Shown piece by piece: positions 47,425-58,363 of a DNA stretch of 64,000 nucleotides. This stretch comes from Aquipseudomonas alcaligenes MRY13-0052 (GTDB taxonomy: Bacteria > Pseudomonadota > Gammaproteobacteria > Pseudomonadales > Pseudomonadaceae). Positions within the stretch are counted from its first letter, which is position 1; every line of letters starts with the position of its first letter. The stretch is taken from assembly GCA_000474255.1 (NCBI GenBank), contig BATO01000030.1:1-64000 (forward strand), in the 5' to 3' direction. A program made the translations under genes and the position numbers. Below the pieces are notes generated by a model. It saw only the letters and a list, made by a program, of their open reading frames with translations, did no database searches and was not told the origin of the DNA.

Positions 47425-48111
47425 ATGGCTGTCGAGTACCGCATCACCCTGGATGACGAACACGAGTTCAGCTATCGCATCGAGCTGGATCGGCAGTACG
47501 ACGAGGAGCGCGCGCTCGCCGCGCCGAAGTGGACGCGCCTGGAGTTCCAGCAGTGCAGCAACTGCCCGCTGTCCAAGGACAAGTTCAGCCATTGCCCGGC
47601 AGCGGTCGACCTGCACCGGGTGATCGAGGACTTCCACGGGCTGCCGGCCTTCAAGAAGGCGGTGTTCCTGGTGCGCACGCCGGAGCGTGAATACACCAAG
47701 CAGGTGGGGCTGGAAGAGGGGCTGCGTGCCCTGCTGGGCGTGATCATGGCGACCAGCGCCTGCCCGGTGCTGGGCCGGCTCAAGCCGATGGCCCATCAGC
47801 ACTTGCCGTTCGCCAGCAACCAGGAGTTCATCCTGCGCGCCGTGTCCCTGTATCTATCGCGGCAGTACTTCAACTTCCGTGAAGGGCGGCATGCGGATTG
47901 GGAGCTGAAGGGGCTTGTGCGTCTGTTCCAGCAACTGCAGCTGGTCAACCAGGCGTTCTGGCAGCGCATTCACGATGTGTGCGATGGCGATTCGAACCTG
48001 AAGGCCTTCCTGACCTTCTTCTCCATGGCCTCGAGCATGACCTACTCGCTGGAAACCCAGTTGCAGAAGATCCGCCCGCTGGTGATGAGCGCCGACGAAG
48101 GCTTCTTCTGA
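47425..48111 (+). CDS. Uncharacterised cysteine-motif protein
   Basis: A 228-residue cytosolic protein I do not recognise beyond it being conserved next to uup in pseudomonads. The N-terminal part is acidic beta-rich (EYRITLDDEHEFSYRIELD). It has a C-x2-C-x9-C motif at residues 44-57 and another cysteine near 113 (SACPVLGRLK) that could bind metal. The rest is helical. It starts 23 bases after uup with a GGAG site and is probably in its operon. No function is proposed. Confidence 0.8.
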   Translation: MAVEYRITLDDEHEFSYRIELDRQYDEERALAAPKWTRLEFQQCSNCPLSKDKFSHCPAAVDLHRVIEDFHGLPAFKKAVFLVRTPEREYTKQVGLEEGLRALLGVIMATSACPVLGRLKPMAHQHLPFASNQEFILRAVSLYLSRQYFNFREGRHADWELKGLVRLFQQLQLVNQAFWQRIHDVCDGDSNLKAFLTFFSMASSMTYSLETQLQKIRPLVMSADEGFF

Positions 48112-48131
48112 AGTCTCCGTCGGCTGCTGGT

Positions 48132-48572
48132 TCAGTCGGTTTTCTTCAGGCGTACGGCAATCACGTCGCAGGGCGCGCCGTGGAGCACGTCGTTGGCGGT
48201 GGAGCCCAGAAGCAGGGCGAGGCCGTGGCGGCCGTGGCTGCCGACGACGATCAGGTCGCAGCCCTGTTCTTCGGCGAGGCGGTGGATTTCCTGGCGGGGC
48301 TGGCCGTAGGCCAGGTGGCGCTGCTCGGCGAGCAGTTCAGGGTAGAGACCGGCAAAGCCGTCCAGGCGTTCGCGGGCCTGTTCGAACTGTTGTTGCTGGA
48401 GCATCGAGAGGTCCATGGGCACATCGCCACCGAAGGCCATGGCCATGGGTTCGACGATATGGACCAGTGACAGCCTGGCCTGAGTCGCCTGGGCGAGAGC
48501 CTGGGCGCGGCGCACCACCGGGTGGCATTCATCGGTGAGATCGACGGCGACCAGAATGTGCTTATAGGGCAT
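48132..48572 (-). CDS. Universal stress protein (UspA family)
   Basis: A 146-residue UspA-fold protein (MPYKHILVAVDLTDECHPVVRRAQAL). The nucleotide-binding signature DLIVVGSHGRHGLALLLGSTANDVLHGAPCDVI contains the G-x2-G-x9-G(S/T) pattern of ATP-binding members. The start at 48572 is preferred over a longer frame because it gives the family N-terminus. Expression is usually stress or stationary-phase induced. It converges with the gene above. Confidence 0.9.
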   Translation of the reverse strand: MPYKHILVAVDLTDECHPVVRRAQALAQATQARLSLVHIVEPMAMAFGGDVPMDLSMLQQQQFEQARERLDGFAGLYPELLAEQRHLAYGQPRQEIHRLAEEQGCDLIVVGSHGRHGLALLLGSTANDVLHGAPCDVIAVRLKKTD

Positions 48573-48659
48573 GGGTGACTCCTCCTTAAGGTTTGCGCTT
48601 GAACTCAGTATGGCCGCCATGGGTGCCTGGCGGCATGATTTTCATCATGGGATGACGTT

Positions 48660-49097
48660 ATGACCCTCTGGTTGGTGGTATTTCTCCTGCTCGCCGTGCT
48701 CAGCCCCCTGGTCTGGTTGCTGCCATCCAAAGGGCAGCGCGGCCGCATGGAGCTGCGCATGGAGGCGCGGCGCATGGGGTTGTCCATGCAGCTGTCGCGC
48801 CAGGAGTGGCCGCACTGGCTGCCGGTGGAGCCGCCTCATTCCTGTGCCCAGTACCATCGTCCCCGCCCCCGCGGAGCGCCCGGTGCCTGGTGCTATTGGC
48901 AGGTGGCGCCTGGGCAGTGGCAGAACCAGTGGCGCGAGCCTTTGGAAGACCCGGCCATGCTGGCACGATTCCAGGGGTTGCCGGCGGATGTCTACAAGAT
49001 CGAGGCGAGTGCGCAGATGATCGCACTGTGCTGGGGCGAGCGAGGCACGCCCGAGGACCTGCAGCGCATCGCCGAGGTGCTGCGCGCGGTGGTGTGA
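48660..49097 (+). CDS. Small membrane-anchored hypothetical protein
   Basis: A 145-residue protein with one N-terminal hydrophobic segment (TLWLVVFLLLAVLSPLVWLL) and a cytoplasmic or periplasmic basic body rich in Trp (WPHWLPVEPP, WCYWQVAPGQWQNQW). No family is recognised. The ribosome site is weak. Its length and orientation fit the small conserved genes at this locus in pseudomonads. Confidence 0.75.
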   Translation: MTLWLVVFLLLAVLSPLVWLLPSKGQRGRMELRMEARRMGLSMQLSRQEWPHWLPVEPPHSCAQYHRPRPRGAPGAWCYWQVAPGQWQNQWREPLEDPAMLARFQGLPADVYKIEASAQMIALCWGERGTPEDLQRIAEVLRAVV

Positions 49098-49147
49098 GCT
49101 GGAGGTGAGCCGGGCCGCGCAGTGGGCCCGGGTGGCGGCGGGGCGCT

Positions 49148-49960
49148 TCAGAGCTGCGTGGCGGCGTATTGGGCGGAGACGCCTTCGAGCCCGTCGATAA
49201 TGCTGTCGGAGTACTTGTTGATCAGGAAGGGCACGCTGTTCTCGTTGTAGTTCTGCAGCGATTTCTCGATGTAGCGCCACTTGGTGCCGATGCTGGTCAG
49301 GGCCTGCTTGATCTCCGGGGTGTTTTTCGGCTGCTGCTCCAAGGCGTTGAGCTGGCCGGCGAAATCGCGCGCCAGTTCGTCGATGGGCTTGCCTTCGCCG
49401 CCACCGAAGAAGGAGGCGCCGACCGAGGCGCTACGCGAGGCATAATCGACGGCGATGGTCTGCATCAGCAGGCTTTGCTCGCGGCTTTGCTGGGTCAGCG
49501 GGGGGACGTTGACGCCGCTTTCCTGCTGGATCTTTCCGTACAGCTCCTTGGCCAGGGCCAGCAGCTTCTGGTTGCGCGCGGTCATGTCGGCGATGGGCTG
49601 AAGGTCGGTGAAGCCCTTGGTCTTGAGCGCCACGACGAGATTGGTCAGCTCGCCAGAGTAATCCTTCCATTGCTGGTTGAGTTGCGCGCTGAGGGCCTTG
49701 GAGCCGTCGCCGGGCATCTCGGTCAGTTCCTTGAGGCGCGCATCGGCCTGCTGGACGGACTCGTCGATCATCCGCGCATAGCGCTGATCACCTTCCATGC
49801 CGTTGTACATATAGAAGTCGCCCAGGCTTTTCTGCGCGGCGAGGCGCATCTGGTGCAGCTTGAGCAGGCTTGTTGCGGGGTCGGCGGCTTGAGCGGGAAT
49901 TGCGAAGGTGGAAAGGGTGAGCAGGGTGCCCAGCAGAATGGCAAGCGTACGGCTCGTCAT
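49148..49960 (-). CDS. Periplasmic all-helical hypothetical protein
   Basis: A 270-residue exported protein. The signal peptide (MTSRTLAILLGTLLTLSTFAIPAQA) is clear. The mature part is entirely helical with spaced charged and polar residues, containing LLKLHQMRLAAQKSLGDFYMYNGMEGDQRYARMIDES. This layout resembles the type-IV-pilus methyl-accepting sensor N-terminal domain (PilJ/NarX type) without the TM and cytoplasmic parts, so it may be a stand-alone ligand-binding protein. That is an inference. GGAG lies 7 bases before the ATG. Confidence 0.8.
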   Translation of the reverse strand: MTSRTLAILLGTLLTLSTFAIPAQAADPATSLLKLHQMRLAAQKSLGDFYMYNGMEGDQRYARMIDESVQQADARLKELTEMPGDGSKALSAQLNQQWKDYSGELTNLVVALKTKGFTDLQPIADMTARNQKLLALAKELYGKIQQESGVNVPPLTQQSREQSLLMQTIAVDYASRSASVGASFFGGGEGKPIDELARDFAGQLNALEQQPKNTPEIKQALTSIGTKWRYIEKSLQNYNENSVPFLINKYSDSIIDGLEGVSAQYAATQL

Positions 49961-50435
49961 GTCGCTACTCCGTGTGCCTCTAGGGGCTTCATCTAGTTGT
50001 TTTTGTTATTCGGCCTGTCCCGGCCGTATCGGGCGACTCTAACCTGCTGCGCTGGCGTTTGGCTAGCGTGCTGCAGGTCACGTTATTGAGCCTCCCGTCG
50101 CCCGCTTGATGGCTTGTCATAACCATCCCGCATGTTGCTTTCCAGAGGGGGGCCGGGCCTGCGCAAAGGCTGGTGGCAGAGCGGATTGAGCGTGGCCGTA
50201 CGGTCACGAAGCACAATTGACAACAGCGGACTTTTCCGTGAATGTGTGCGCACCCAAATCAAACGGGCGTATGAATTGAGCGTTTGCCTTACAGACAACG
50301 TCCAATAACTACCCGATATCGCGTCGGTGGGTGTGCCGGACCGAATCGGACTAAGCTCGACGGCAATGCCTCGAGCCGGTTCGCCGGTTGGCTCCGATGT
50401 GTACTGTTCAGCTTCCATACCGTGGAGATCAGTTG
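49961..50435 (+). promoter_or_regulatory. Regulatory region upstream of fadBA
   Basis: A 475-base gap between the divergent hypothetical gene and fadB. It contains the tandem PsrA-type operator at 50260-50286 (separate entry) and an imperfect inverted repeat around GAGCC/GGCTC at 50373-50394 within the leader. I see no convincing ORF and no clear -35/-10 pair. Confidence 0.5.
50260..50286. promoter_or_regulatory. Tandem PsrA-type operator of fadBA
   Basis: CAAAC-GGGC-GTATG (50260-50273) and GAATT-GAGC-GTTTG (50273-50286) share one base. Each is a degenerate copy of the PsrA consensus (G/C)AAAC-N(2-4)-GTTT(G/C). The arrangement of two 14-bp sites sharing one base is the same as the psrA self-operator at 59171-59197. 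Confidence 0.7.
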
Positions 50436-52583
50436 ATGATTTACGAAGGTAAAGCCATCACGGTTAAGGCTCTTGAGGGCGGCATCGTCGAACTGAAGTT
50501 CGACCTCAAGGGTGAGTCCGTCAACAAATTCAACCGTCTAACCCTGAATGAACTGCGTCAGTCGGTTGATGCCATCAAGGCCGATGCGTCGGTCAAGGGC
50601 GTTATCGTCAGCAGTGGCAAGGACGTGTTCATCGTCGGTGCGGACATCACCGAATTCGTCGACAACTTCAAGTTGCCCGATGAAGAGCTGGTGGCAGGCA
50701 ACCTCGAAGCCAACAAGATCTTCAGCGATTTCGAAGACCTGCAGGTTCCGACCGTGGTCGCCATCAATGGCATCGCCCTCGGTGGCGGCCTGGAAATGTG
50801 CCTGGCCGGTGACTACCGCGTCATGAGCGAGACCGCCAAGATCGGCCTGCCGGAAGTCAAGCTGGGTATCTACCCGGGCTTCGGCGGCACCGTGCGTCTG
50901 CCGCGTGTGATCGGCACCGACAACGCCATCGAGTGGATCGCCTCCGGCAAGGAAAACAAGGCTGCCGACGCCCTGAAAGTGGGTGCCGTCGATGCCGTCG
51001 TCGCTCCTGCGAAACTCCAGGAAGCCGCTCTGGACCTGGTCAAGCGCGCCATCTCCGGCGAACTGGACTTCAAGGCCAAGCGTCAGCCCAAGCTGGAAAA
51101 GATCAAGCTCAACGCCATCGAGCAGATGATGGCCTTCGAAACCGCCAAGGGTTTCGTAGCTGGCCAGGCCGGCCCGAACTACCCGGCTCCGGTCGAAGCC
51201 ATCAAGACCATCCAGAAAGCCGCCAACTTCGGTCGTGACAAGGCGCTGGAAGTCGAGGCCGCCGGCTTCGTCAAGCTGGCCAAGACCCCGGTCGCGGCAA
51301 GCCTGATCGGCCTGTTCCTGAATGACCAGGAACTGAAGAAGAAAGCCAAGCAGTACGACGAAGTCGCGCGCGACGTGAAACTGGCTGCCGTACTCGGCGC
51401 TGGCATCATGGGTGGCGGTATCGCCTACCAGTCGGCTTCCAAAGGCACTCCGATCCTGATGAAGGATATCCGTGAAGAGGGTATCCAGATGGGCCTGAAC
51501 GAGGCCTCCAAGCTGCTCGGCAAGCGCGTCGAGAAAGGCCGCATGACCCCGGTCAAGATGGCTGAGGCCCTGACCGCCATTCGCCCGACCATGTCCTACG
51601 GTGATTTCGGCGCTGTCGACATCGTCGTCGAAGCCGTGGTCGAGAACCCCAAGGTCAAGCAGATCGTGCTGGCCGAAGTGGAAGGCGTGGTTCGTGAGGA
51701 CGCCATCCTGGCTTCCAACACCTCCACCATCTCCATCAGCCTGCTGGCCAAGGCGCTGAAGCGCCCCGAGAACTTCGTCGGCATGCACTTCTTCAACCCG
51801 GTGCACATGATGCCCCTGGTCGAAGTCATCCGTGGCGAGAAGTCCAGCGAAGTGGCCGTGGCCACCACCGTTGCCTACGCCAAGAAAATGGGCAAGAACC
51901 CGATCGTGGTCAACGACTGCCCCGGCTTCCTGGTCAACCGCGTGCTGTTCCCGTACTTCGGCGGCTTCTCCAAGCTGCTGGGCTTCGGCGTCGACTTCGT
52001 GCGCATCGACAAGATCATGGAGAAATTCGGCTGGCCCATGGGCCCGGCCTACCTCTCCGACGTGGTCGGCATCGACACCGGCCACCACGGCCGTGACGTC
52101 ATGGCCGAAGGCTTCCCGGACCGCATGGCCGTGGAAGGCAAGACCGCTGTCGACGTGATGTACGAAGCCAATCGCCTGGGCCAGAAGAACGGCAAGGGCT
52201 TCTACGCCTACGAGACCGACAAGCGCGGCAAGCCGAAGAAAGTTTCCGATCCGGAAGCCTACGAGCTGCTGAAGTCCATCGTCGTTGAACAGCGCGAGCT
52301 GACCGACGAAGACATCATCAACTTCATGATGATCCCGCTGTGCCTGGAAACCGTTCGTTGCCTGGAAGACGGCATCGTCGAGACCGCAGCTGAGGCCGAC
52401 ATGGGCCTGATCTACGGCATCGGCTTCCCGCCCTTCCGTGGTGGTGCACTGCGTTACATCGACTCCGTCGGTGTAGCCGAATTCGTTGCCCTGGCCGACA
52501 AGTACGCCGAACTGGGCGCGCTGTACCACCCGACCGCGAAGCTTCGTGAAATGGCCGCCAAGGGCCAGAAGTTTTTCGGTTAA
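50436..52583 (+). CDS. fadB: Fatty-acid oxidation complex subunit alpha
   Basis: A 715-residue multifunctional enzyme of beta-oxidation: enoyl-CoA hydratase, 3-hydroxyacyl-CoA dehydrogenase and isomerase activities. The crotonase domain has GADITEF and [20 protein letters not shown] with [19 protein letters not shown] (catalytic glutamates). The dehydrogenase domain has NAD motif [17 protein letters not shown] and the catalytic histidine in [17 protein letters not shown]. The ATG at 50436 has GGAG upstream. It is the first gene of the fadBA operon; the 31-base gap to fadA indicates co-transcription. Confidence 0.97.
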   Translation: MIYEGKAITVKALEGGIVELKFDLKGESVNKFNRLTLNELRQSVDAIKADASVKGVIVSSGKDVFIVGADITEFVDNFKLPDEELVAGNLEANKIFSDFEDLQVPTVVAINGIALGGGLEMCLAGDYRVMSETAKIGLPEVKLGIYPGFGGTVRLPRVIGTDNAIEWIASGKENKAADALKVGAVDAVVAPAKLQEAALDLVKRAISGELDFKAKRQPKLEKIKLNAIEQMMAFETAKGFVAGQAGPNYPAPVEAIKTIQKAANFGRDKALEVEAAGFVKLAKTPVAASLIGLFLNDQELKKKAKQYDEVARDVKLAAVLGAGIMGGGIAYQSASKGTPILMKDIREEGIQMGLNEASKLLGKRVEKGRMTPVKMAEALTAIRPTMSYGDFGAVDIVVEAVVENPKVKQIVLAEVEGVVREDAILASNTSTISISLLAKALKRPENFVGMHFFNPVHMMPLVEVIRGEKSSEVAVATTVAYAKKMGKNPIVVNDCPGFLVNRVLFPYFGGFSKLLGFGVDFVRIDKIMEKFGWPMGPAYLSDVVGIDTGHHGRDVMAEGFPDRMAVEGKTAVDVMYEANRLGQKNGKGFYAYETDKRGKPKKVSDPEAYELLKSIVVEQRELTDEDIINFMMIPLCLETVRCLEDGIVETAAEADMGLIYGIGFPPFRGGALRYIDSVGVAEFVALADKYAELGALYHPTAKLREMAAKGQKFFG

Positions 52584-53789
<1,206 letters not shown>

Positions 53790-53808
53790 GCGTACGAAGA
53801 GGGGAAAG

Positions 53809-53833
53809 ACCGGGGCCTGGCGCCCCGGTTTTT
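53809..53833 (+). terminator. Terminator of fadBA
   Basis: ACCGGGGC-CTGGC-GCCCCGGT followed by TTTTT, about 20 bases after the fadA stop, is a strong rho-independent terminator. Confidence 0.92.
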
Positions 53834-53937
53834 GCTTTTATAAGGCTTATTTCGTCAGCAGGGGCTGGCCAGCGGGCGCCCGAGTGGGCACCATGCGCAC
53901 CCTTCGCGAGCCGGCTATAGATGGATAGGAGGGGAAC

Positions 53938-54174
53938 ATGAGCCTGCAACCTGGACTCTATCGTCACTACAAAGGCCAGGAGTACCGCGTGATCGGCACG
54001 GCACGGCACTCCGAGACCGAGGAGGATCTGGTCGTCTACCAGGCCCTCTATGGCGAATACGGCCTCTGGGTACGCCCATTGGGGATGTTCACCGAGACGG
54101 TCGAGGTGAATGGCGAGCAGATCGCCCGCTTCGCATTGGTGACCGCCGAGTCAGATCTCTTTCCGCGCCGCTGA
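53938..54174 (+). CDS. DUF1653 small protein
   Basis: A 78-residue protein (GLYRHYKGQEYRVIGTARHSETEEDLVVYQALYGEYGLWVRPLGMF) matching the DUF1653 SH3-like fold. The function is unknown and it is cytosolic. AGGAGG lies 6 bases before the ATG. It sits between fadA and topA. Confidence 0.9.
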   Translation: MSLQPGLYRHYKGQEYRVIGTARHSETEEDLVVYQALYGEYGLWVRPLGMFTETVEVNGEQIARFALVTAESDLFPRR

Positions 54175-54198
54175 GGTATTGCGGGGCGGCGGGTAAGC

Positions 54199-54228
54199 TT
54201 GACCTTGTCTTGTTCGCCACTATATATA
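54199..54228 (+). promoter_or_regulatory. topA promoter
   Basis: TTGACC (54199-54204) and TATATA (54221-54226, or 54223-54228) are separated by 16-18 bases, about 60 bases before the topA ATG. It is a strong sigma-70-type promoter. Confidence 0.7.
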
Positions 54229-54288
54229 GCGGTGCCGCGTCAGGCGGCTCCCGCCTTTCATTTATCGAATTCAGGAAATTTCCGATCC

Positions 54289-56898
54289 ATGGGCAAATCG
54301 CTGGTCATCGTGGAATCCCCGGCCAAGGCCAAGACCATCAACAAGTACCTGGGCAACCAGTACGTGGTGAAGTCGAGCATCGGCCATATCCGTGACCTGC
54401 CTACCAGCGGTTCGGCCAGTGCCAGCAAGGAACCGGTGAAGCGCGGCAAGGCGGCCGCGTCCGAGGCTCCCGCACTGTCGCCCAAGGAAAAGGCCAAGCG
54501 CCAGCTGTTCACCCGCATGGGCGTCGACCCCGAGCATGGCTGGAAGGCCAAGTACGAGATCCTCCCCGGCAAGGAGAAGGTGATCGAGGAACTGCGCCGC
54601 CTGGCCAAGGATGCCGACACCATCTATCTCGCAACCGACTTGGACCGCGAAGGGGAGGCCATCGCCTGGCACCTGCGGGAATCCATCGGTGGTGACGACA
54701 GCCGCTACAAGCGCGTGGTATTCAACGAAATCACCAAGAAGGCCATCCAGGAAGCCTTCTCCCGCCCGGGCGAACTGGACATCAACCGTGTCAACGCTCA
54801 GCAGGCCCGTCGCTTCCTCGATCGCGTCGTGGGCTACATGGTCTCGCCGCTGCTGTGGCAGAAGATCGCCCGCGGCCTTTCCGCTGGCCGCGTACAGTCG
54901 GTGGCGGTGAAACTGGTCGTGGAGCGTGAGCGCGAGATCCGTGCCTTCGTTCCGGAAGAGTACTGGGAAGTCCACGCCGACCTGGGTACCGCCAAGGGCG
55001 CCAACGTGCGCTTCGAAGTGGCCAAGGAGAAGGGTTCTGCCTTCAAGCCGCTGAACGAAGCCCAGGCCATGGCCGCGCTGGAGAAGCTCAAGTCCTCCAG
55101 CTACAGCGTCATGAAGCGCGAGGACAAGCCGACCTCTAGTCGTCCGTCCGCCCCCTTCATTACCTCCACCCTGCAGCAGGCTGCGAGCAACCGCCTGGGC
55201 TTTGGGGTGAAGAAGACCATGATGATGGCTCAGCGTCTCTACGAGGCGGGCTACATCACCTATATGCGTACCGACTCGACCAACCTCTCCGCCGACGCCG
55301 TCACCATGGTGCGCGGCTTTATCGAGGGTGAGTTCGGTGAAAAGTACCTGCCGGCCAAGCCGAACTTCTATTCGAGCAAGGAGGGCGCCCAGGAGGCGCA
55401 CGAGGCGATCCGTCCTTCCGACGTCAACCTCAAGCCGACCCAGCTGTCGGGCATGGAGCGTGACGCCGAGCGCCTGTACGACCTGATCTGGCGCCAGTTC
55501 GTGGCCTGCCAGATGCCGCCGGCCGAATACCTGTCCACCACCGTTGCGGTGGCTGCCGGTGATTTCGAGCTGCGTGCCAAGGGCCGCATCCTCAAGTTCG
55601 ACGGTTACACCCGCGTGCTGCCGCAACAGAGCAAGCCGGGCGAAGACGACGTGCTGCCGGACATGAAGGAAGGCGAGGGCCTGAAGCTGATCAAGCTCGA
55701 CCCCAGCCAGCACTTCACCAAGCCGCCGGCACGCTTCTCCGAGGCCAGCCTGGTCAAGGAGCTGGAAAAGCGTGGCATCGGTCGCCCGTCCACCTATGCG
55801 GCGATCATCTCCACCATTCAGGACCGCGGCTACGTCACTGTGCACAACCGCCGCTTCTATTCCGAGAAGATGGGCGACATCGTCACCGAGCGCCTGAATG
55901 AAAGCTTCTCCGACCTGATGGACTACGGCTTCACCGCCGGCATGGAGGAGAACCTGGACGACGTCGCCCAGGGCGAGCGCGATTGGAAGAACCTGCTGGA
56001 CGAGTTCTACGGCGACTTCAAGAAGAAACTGGAAGTGGCCGAGGTCGCGGACAGCGGCATGCGCGCCAACCAGCCGACGCCGACCGATATCGCCTGCCGC
56101 GAATGCGGCCGGCCGATGATGATCCGCACGGCATCCACGGGTGTATTCCTCGGCTGCTCGGGCTACAGCCTGCCGCCGAAAGAGCGCTGCAAGGCCACCA
56201 TCAACCTGGTGCCGGGCGACGAAATCGCTGCGGACGACGAAGGTGAGTCGGAGTCCCGCGTACTGCTTGGCAAGCACCGTTGCCCCATCTGCAGCACGGC
56301 GATGGATGCCTACCTGCTGGACGAGACCCGCAAGCTGCACATCTGCGGCAACAACCCGGATTGCGTTGGCTACGAGATCGAACAGGGCCAGTACCGCATC
56401 AAGGGCTATGAAGGGCCGAGCCTGGAATGTGACAAGTGCGGCAGCGAGATGCAGCTGAAGACCGGTCGCTTCGGCAAGTTCTTCGGTTGCACCAATCCCT
56501 CGTGCAAGAACACCCGCAAGCTGCTGAAAAGCGGCGAGGCTGCGCCGCCGAAGATCGACCCGATCAAGATGCCGGAGCTCAAGTGCGAGAAGGTGGACGA
56601 CACCTACGTGCTGCGCGATGGCGCTTCGGGCCTGTTCCTGGCCGCCAGTCAGTTCCCCAAGAACCGCGAAACCCGTGCGCCCCTGGTACTCGAGCTGATT
56701 CCGCACAAGGAAGAACTCGATCCCAAATACCACTTCCTGCTCAGCGCACCTGCCAAGGACCCGGATGGCCGTCCGGCAGTGATCCGCTTCAGTCGCAAGA
56801 CCAAGGAGCAGTACGTGCAATCGGAAGTGGACGGCAAGCCTACCGGTTGGCGCGCCTTCTTCGACGGCGGCAAGTGGAAGGTCGAAGACAAGCGCTGA
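54289..56898 (+). CDS. topA: DNA topoisomerase I
   Basis: An 869-residue type IA topoisomerase that relaxes negative supercoils. The N-terminal TOPRIM domain has [17 protein letters not shown] and [16 protein letters not shown]. The active-site tyrosine is in [14 protein letters not shown]. Three C-terminal zinc ribbons follow, seen as CRECGRPM...[13 protein letters not shown]...CGNNPDC and CDKCGSEM...CTNPSC. The ATG at 54289 gives the family start [15 protein letters not shown]. Confidence 0.97.
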   Translation: MGKSLVIVESPAKAKTINKYLGNQYVVKSSIGHIRDLPTSGSASASKEPVKRGKAAASEAPALSPKEKAKRQLFTRMGVDPEHGWKAKYEILPGKEKVIEELRRLAKDADTIYLATDLDREGEAIAWHLRESIGGDDSRYKRVVFNEITKKAIQEAFSRPGELDINRVNAQQARRFLDRVVGYMVSPLLWQKIARGLSAGRVQSVAVKLVVEREREIRAFVPEEYWEVHADLGTAKGANVRFEVAKEKGSAFKPLNEAQAMAALEKLKSSSYSVMKREDKPTSSRPSAPFITSTLQQAASNRLGFGVKKTMMMAQRLYEAGYITYMRTDSTNLSADAVTMVRGFIEGEFGEKYLPAKPNFYSSKEGAQEAHEAIRPSDVNLKPTQLSGMERDAERLYDLIWRQFVACQMPPAEYLSTTVAVAAGDFELRAKGRILKFDGYTRVLPQQSKPGEDDVLPDMKEGEGLKLIKLDPSQHFTKPPARFSEASLVKELEKRGIGRPSTYAAIISTIQDRGYVTVHNRRFYSEKMGDIVTERLNESFSDLMDYGFTAGMEENLDDVAQGERDWKNLLDEFYGDFKKKLEVAEVADSGMRANQPTPTDIACRECGRPMMIRTASTGVFLGCSGYSLPPKERCKATINLVPGDEIAADDEGESESRVLLGKHRCPICSTAMDAYLLDETRKLHICGNNPDCVGYEIEQGQYRIKGYEGPSLECDKCGSEMQLKTGRFGKFFGCTNPSCKNTRKLLKSGEAAPPKIDPIKMPELKCEKVDDTYVLRDGASGLFLAASQFPKNRETRAPLVLELIPHKEELDPKYHFLLSAPAKDPDGRPAVIRFSRKTKEQYVQSEVDGKPTGWRAFFDGGKWKVEDKR

Positions 56899-56967
56899 TG
56901 GACTGTTGCGCGCCGGGGTAGCCTGGCGCGCATACTAGCCAACCGATTTTGCGACGGAGTGGCCGCC

Positions 56968-57486
56968 ATGGCGCATGAACTCTATACCCGTACCAACCAG
57001 AAGCTCTATTTCGCCGGCCTGGCGCTCGAATCCTGGCGCAAGGCGGAAGAGGGCAGGGCAATGAATGCCCAGGCGCTGGTCCAGGCCGAGCGCGAAGCGG
57101 CGCTCTTCCACCTTTACGGCGCCTTGCTCGGGCTTTGCCACGAGATCGCGGGCTATTACCGCCTGCCCGAGGCCAATGCACCGCGCCCCGAGATGCTGCT
57201 CACTGCTGACGTGCTGGCTGCTGCGCCGAGCCCTGAACTATCGGAACTGGTGGAACTGGCCCAGCAGCAGGAAACCTGGCTTGCCGAGCTGCTGGTCGCC
57301 TATGGCGCGCTGTTCCTGCCGCCCCAGGCGCCGAAGAAGGCCAAGGTCGATCCGACGTTGCCTTTGATAGAAGCGGTGAGCGTGGATGACGAGCCGCTGG
57401 CCCTGTCCCGAGCAACTCTGGAAGAGTGGCGGCAACACCTGAAAAACCTGGCATTGCGTTTCCGCGAGGCGCTGTCGGAGTGCTGA
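56968..57486 (+). CDS. DUF6586-type hypothetical protein
   Basis: A 172-residue helical cytosolic protein (MAHELYTRTNQKLYFAGLALESWRKAE). I place it in the DUF6586 group from memory and its function is unknown. The ATG at 56968 is preferred over one 9 bases earlier because GGAG lies at a better distance. It follows topA by 69 bases. Confidence 0.78.
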   Translation: MAHELYTRTNQKLYFAGLALESWRKAEEGRAMNAQALVQAEREAALFHLYGALLGLCHEIAGYYRLPEANAPRPEMLLTADVLAAAPSPELSELVELAQQQETWLAELLVAYGALFLPPQAPKKAKVDPTLPLIEAVSVDDEPLALSRATLEEWRQHLKNLALRFREALSEC

Positions 57487-57524
57487 GTTGATCGATGGGC
57501 TAGGGTGGCCCGTCAGCCGGCTGG

Positions 57525-57530
57525 TACAAT
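57525..57530 (+). promoter_or_regulatory. Possible -10 box before the 57558 gene
   Basis: TACAAT lies 28 bases before the ATG of the small gene at 57558. No matching -35 was seen at the normal spacing. Confidence 0.35.
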
Positions 57531-57557
57531 GCCCGCCTTTAGTGGAGAGATGACCCC

Positions 57558-57791
57558 ATGCCAACGTCCTTTCTGGAAATAGTCGAGCTGCCCGACGGCC
57601 GCATCATCCTGCGCCGCGCGGAAGACGAGGAGGCGTTGGTGACGCTGGACTTCTCTTCCGACGCCAAGGCATTCCTGCAGGGGCATCACCTGGAAGTCGC
57701 CAAGGCCATGCTCAATGTGGGCGTGCAGATGGCCGGCCGCCTGGCTGAAGGCGAAGTGGACCACGAAGAAGGCCCGCGCGTCCTGCACTGA
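57558..57791 (+). CDS. Small conserved protein of unknown function
   Basis: A 77-residue acidic protein (MPTSFLEIVELPDGRIILRRAEDEEALVTLDFS...). It has no TM segment or cysteine. GGAGAG precedes the ATG. It is probably the last gene in the topA-side cluster and converges with sulA. Conservation at this locus in pseudomonads is recalled, not checked. Confidence 0.8.
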   Translation: MPTSFLEIVELPDGRIILRRAEDEEALVTLDFSSDAKAFLQGHHLEVAKAMLNVGVQMAGRLAEGEVDHEEGPRVLH

Positions 57792-57890
57792 CGGGACGCT
57801 CTGTCGGCTCCCGCTCGCTGGAACCGATTATTCCTCACCCGTGTTACCAACCCGTTGCGGCTACATGGCCTGTTTACGGGTAACGGTCTC

Positions 57891-58352
57891 TTATCCCAGT
57901 CGGATATTCAGGCTTTGTGCGCCACCCTGGCGTGCGGCGTGTGCGAGCGCCTGCTTTTCGGTGCGGTTCAGCGGCAGCCAGCTGACGACCGTATGGCTGC
58001 GGCCCAGCCTCAGGGCTTCGCAAGCCAGTTCCAGCGCGCTGCGTTCTCCCCTTGGGTCGAGAAGCAGGATGCGCTCCCGGTTCAGTCCGGCATCCCGCAG
58101 CCAGGCCTGGGTCAGGCTGGCGGGTGCACCGATCAGCGTCAGCCAGCGGGCATCCTGTTCCTGGCTGAGCTCCCGCAGGATGGGGGCGAGCAAGTGGCGG
58201 CAGTGCCCGGCAGCTCCGCTCAGCGAAAGCTCACTGAAGGCTTCGGGCTCCTCTTCCCATTGCGGCTCCAGTGCCAGGGGCGCCGGGTTGGCGACAATGG
58301 CGTCGTGGAACAGCGGCAGTTGGGTTCGGCCAAACGATTGCGGGAACTGCAT
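57891..58352 (-). CDS. sulA: SOS cell-division inhibitor SulA
   Basis: A 153-residue FtsZ inhibitor that stops septation during DNA damage. The RecA-like fold is recognisable in WLTLIGAPASLTQAWLRDAGLNRERILLLDPRGERSALELACEALRLGRSHTVVSWLP. AGGAGG lies upstream of the ATG. It begins 11 bases after lexA and is co-transcribed with it under SOS control. Confidence 0.93.
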   Translation of the reverse strand: MQFPQSFGRTQLPLFHDAIVANPAPLALEPQWEEEPEAFSELSLSGAAGHCRHLLAPILRELSQEQDARWLTLIGAPASLTQAWLRDAGLNRERILLLDPRGERSALELACEALRLGRSHTVVSWLPLNRTEKQALAHAARQGGAQSLNIRLG

Positions 58353-58363
58353 GACGCCTCCTA

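Noticed and set aside
48605-48660. Anr/FNR box before the universal stress gene
   Set aside because: TTGA half-sites are present but no TTGAT-N4-ATCAA pattern with acceptable matches.
54271-56820. 849-codon open frame antisense to topA
   Set aside because: Shadow of topA; no recognisable domain and biased composition.
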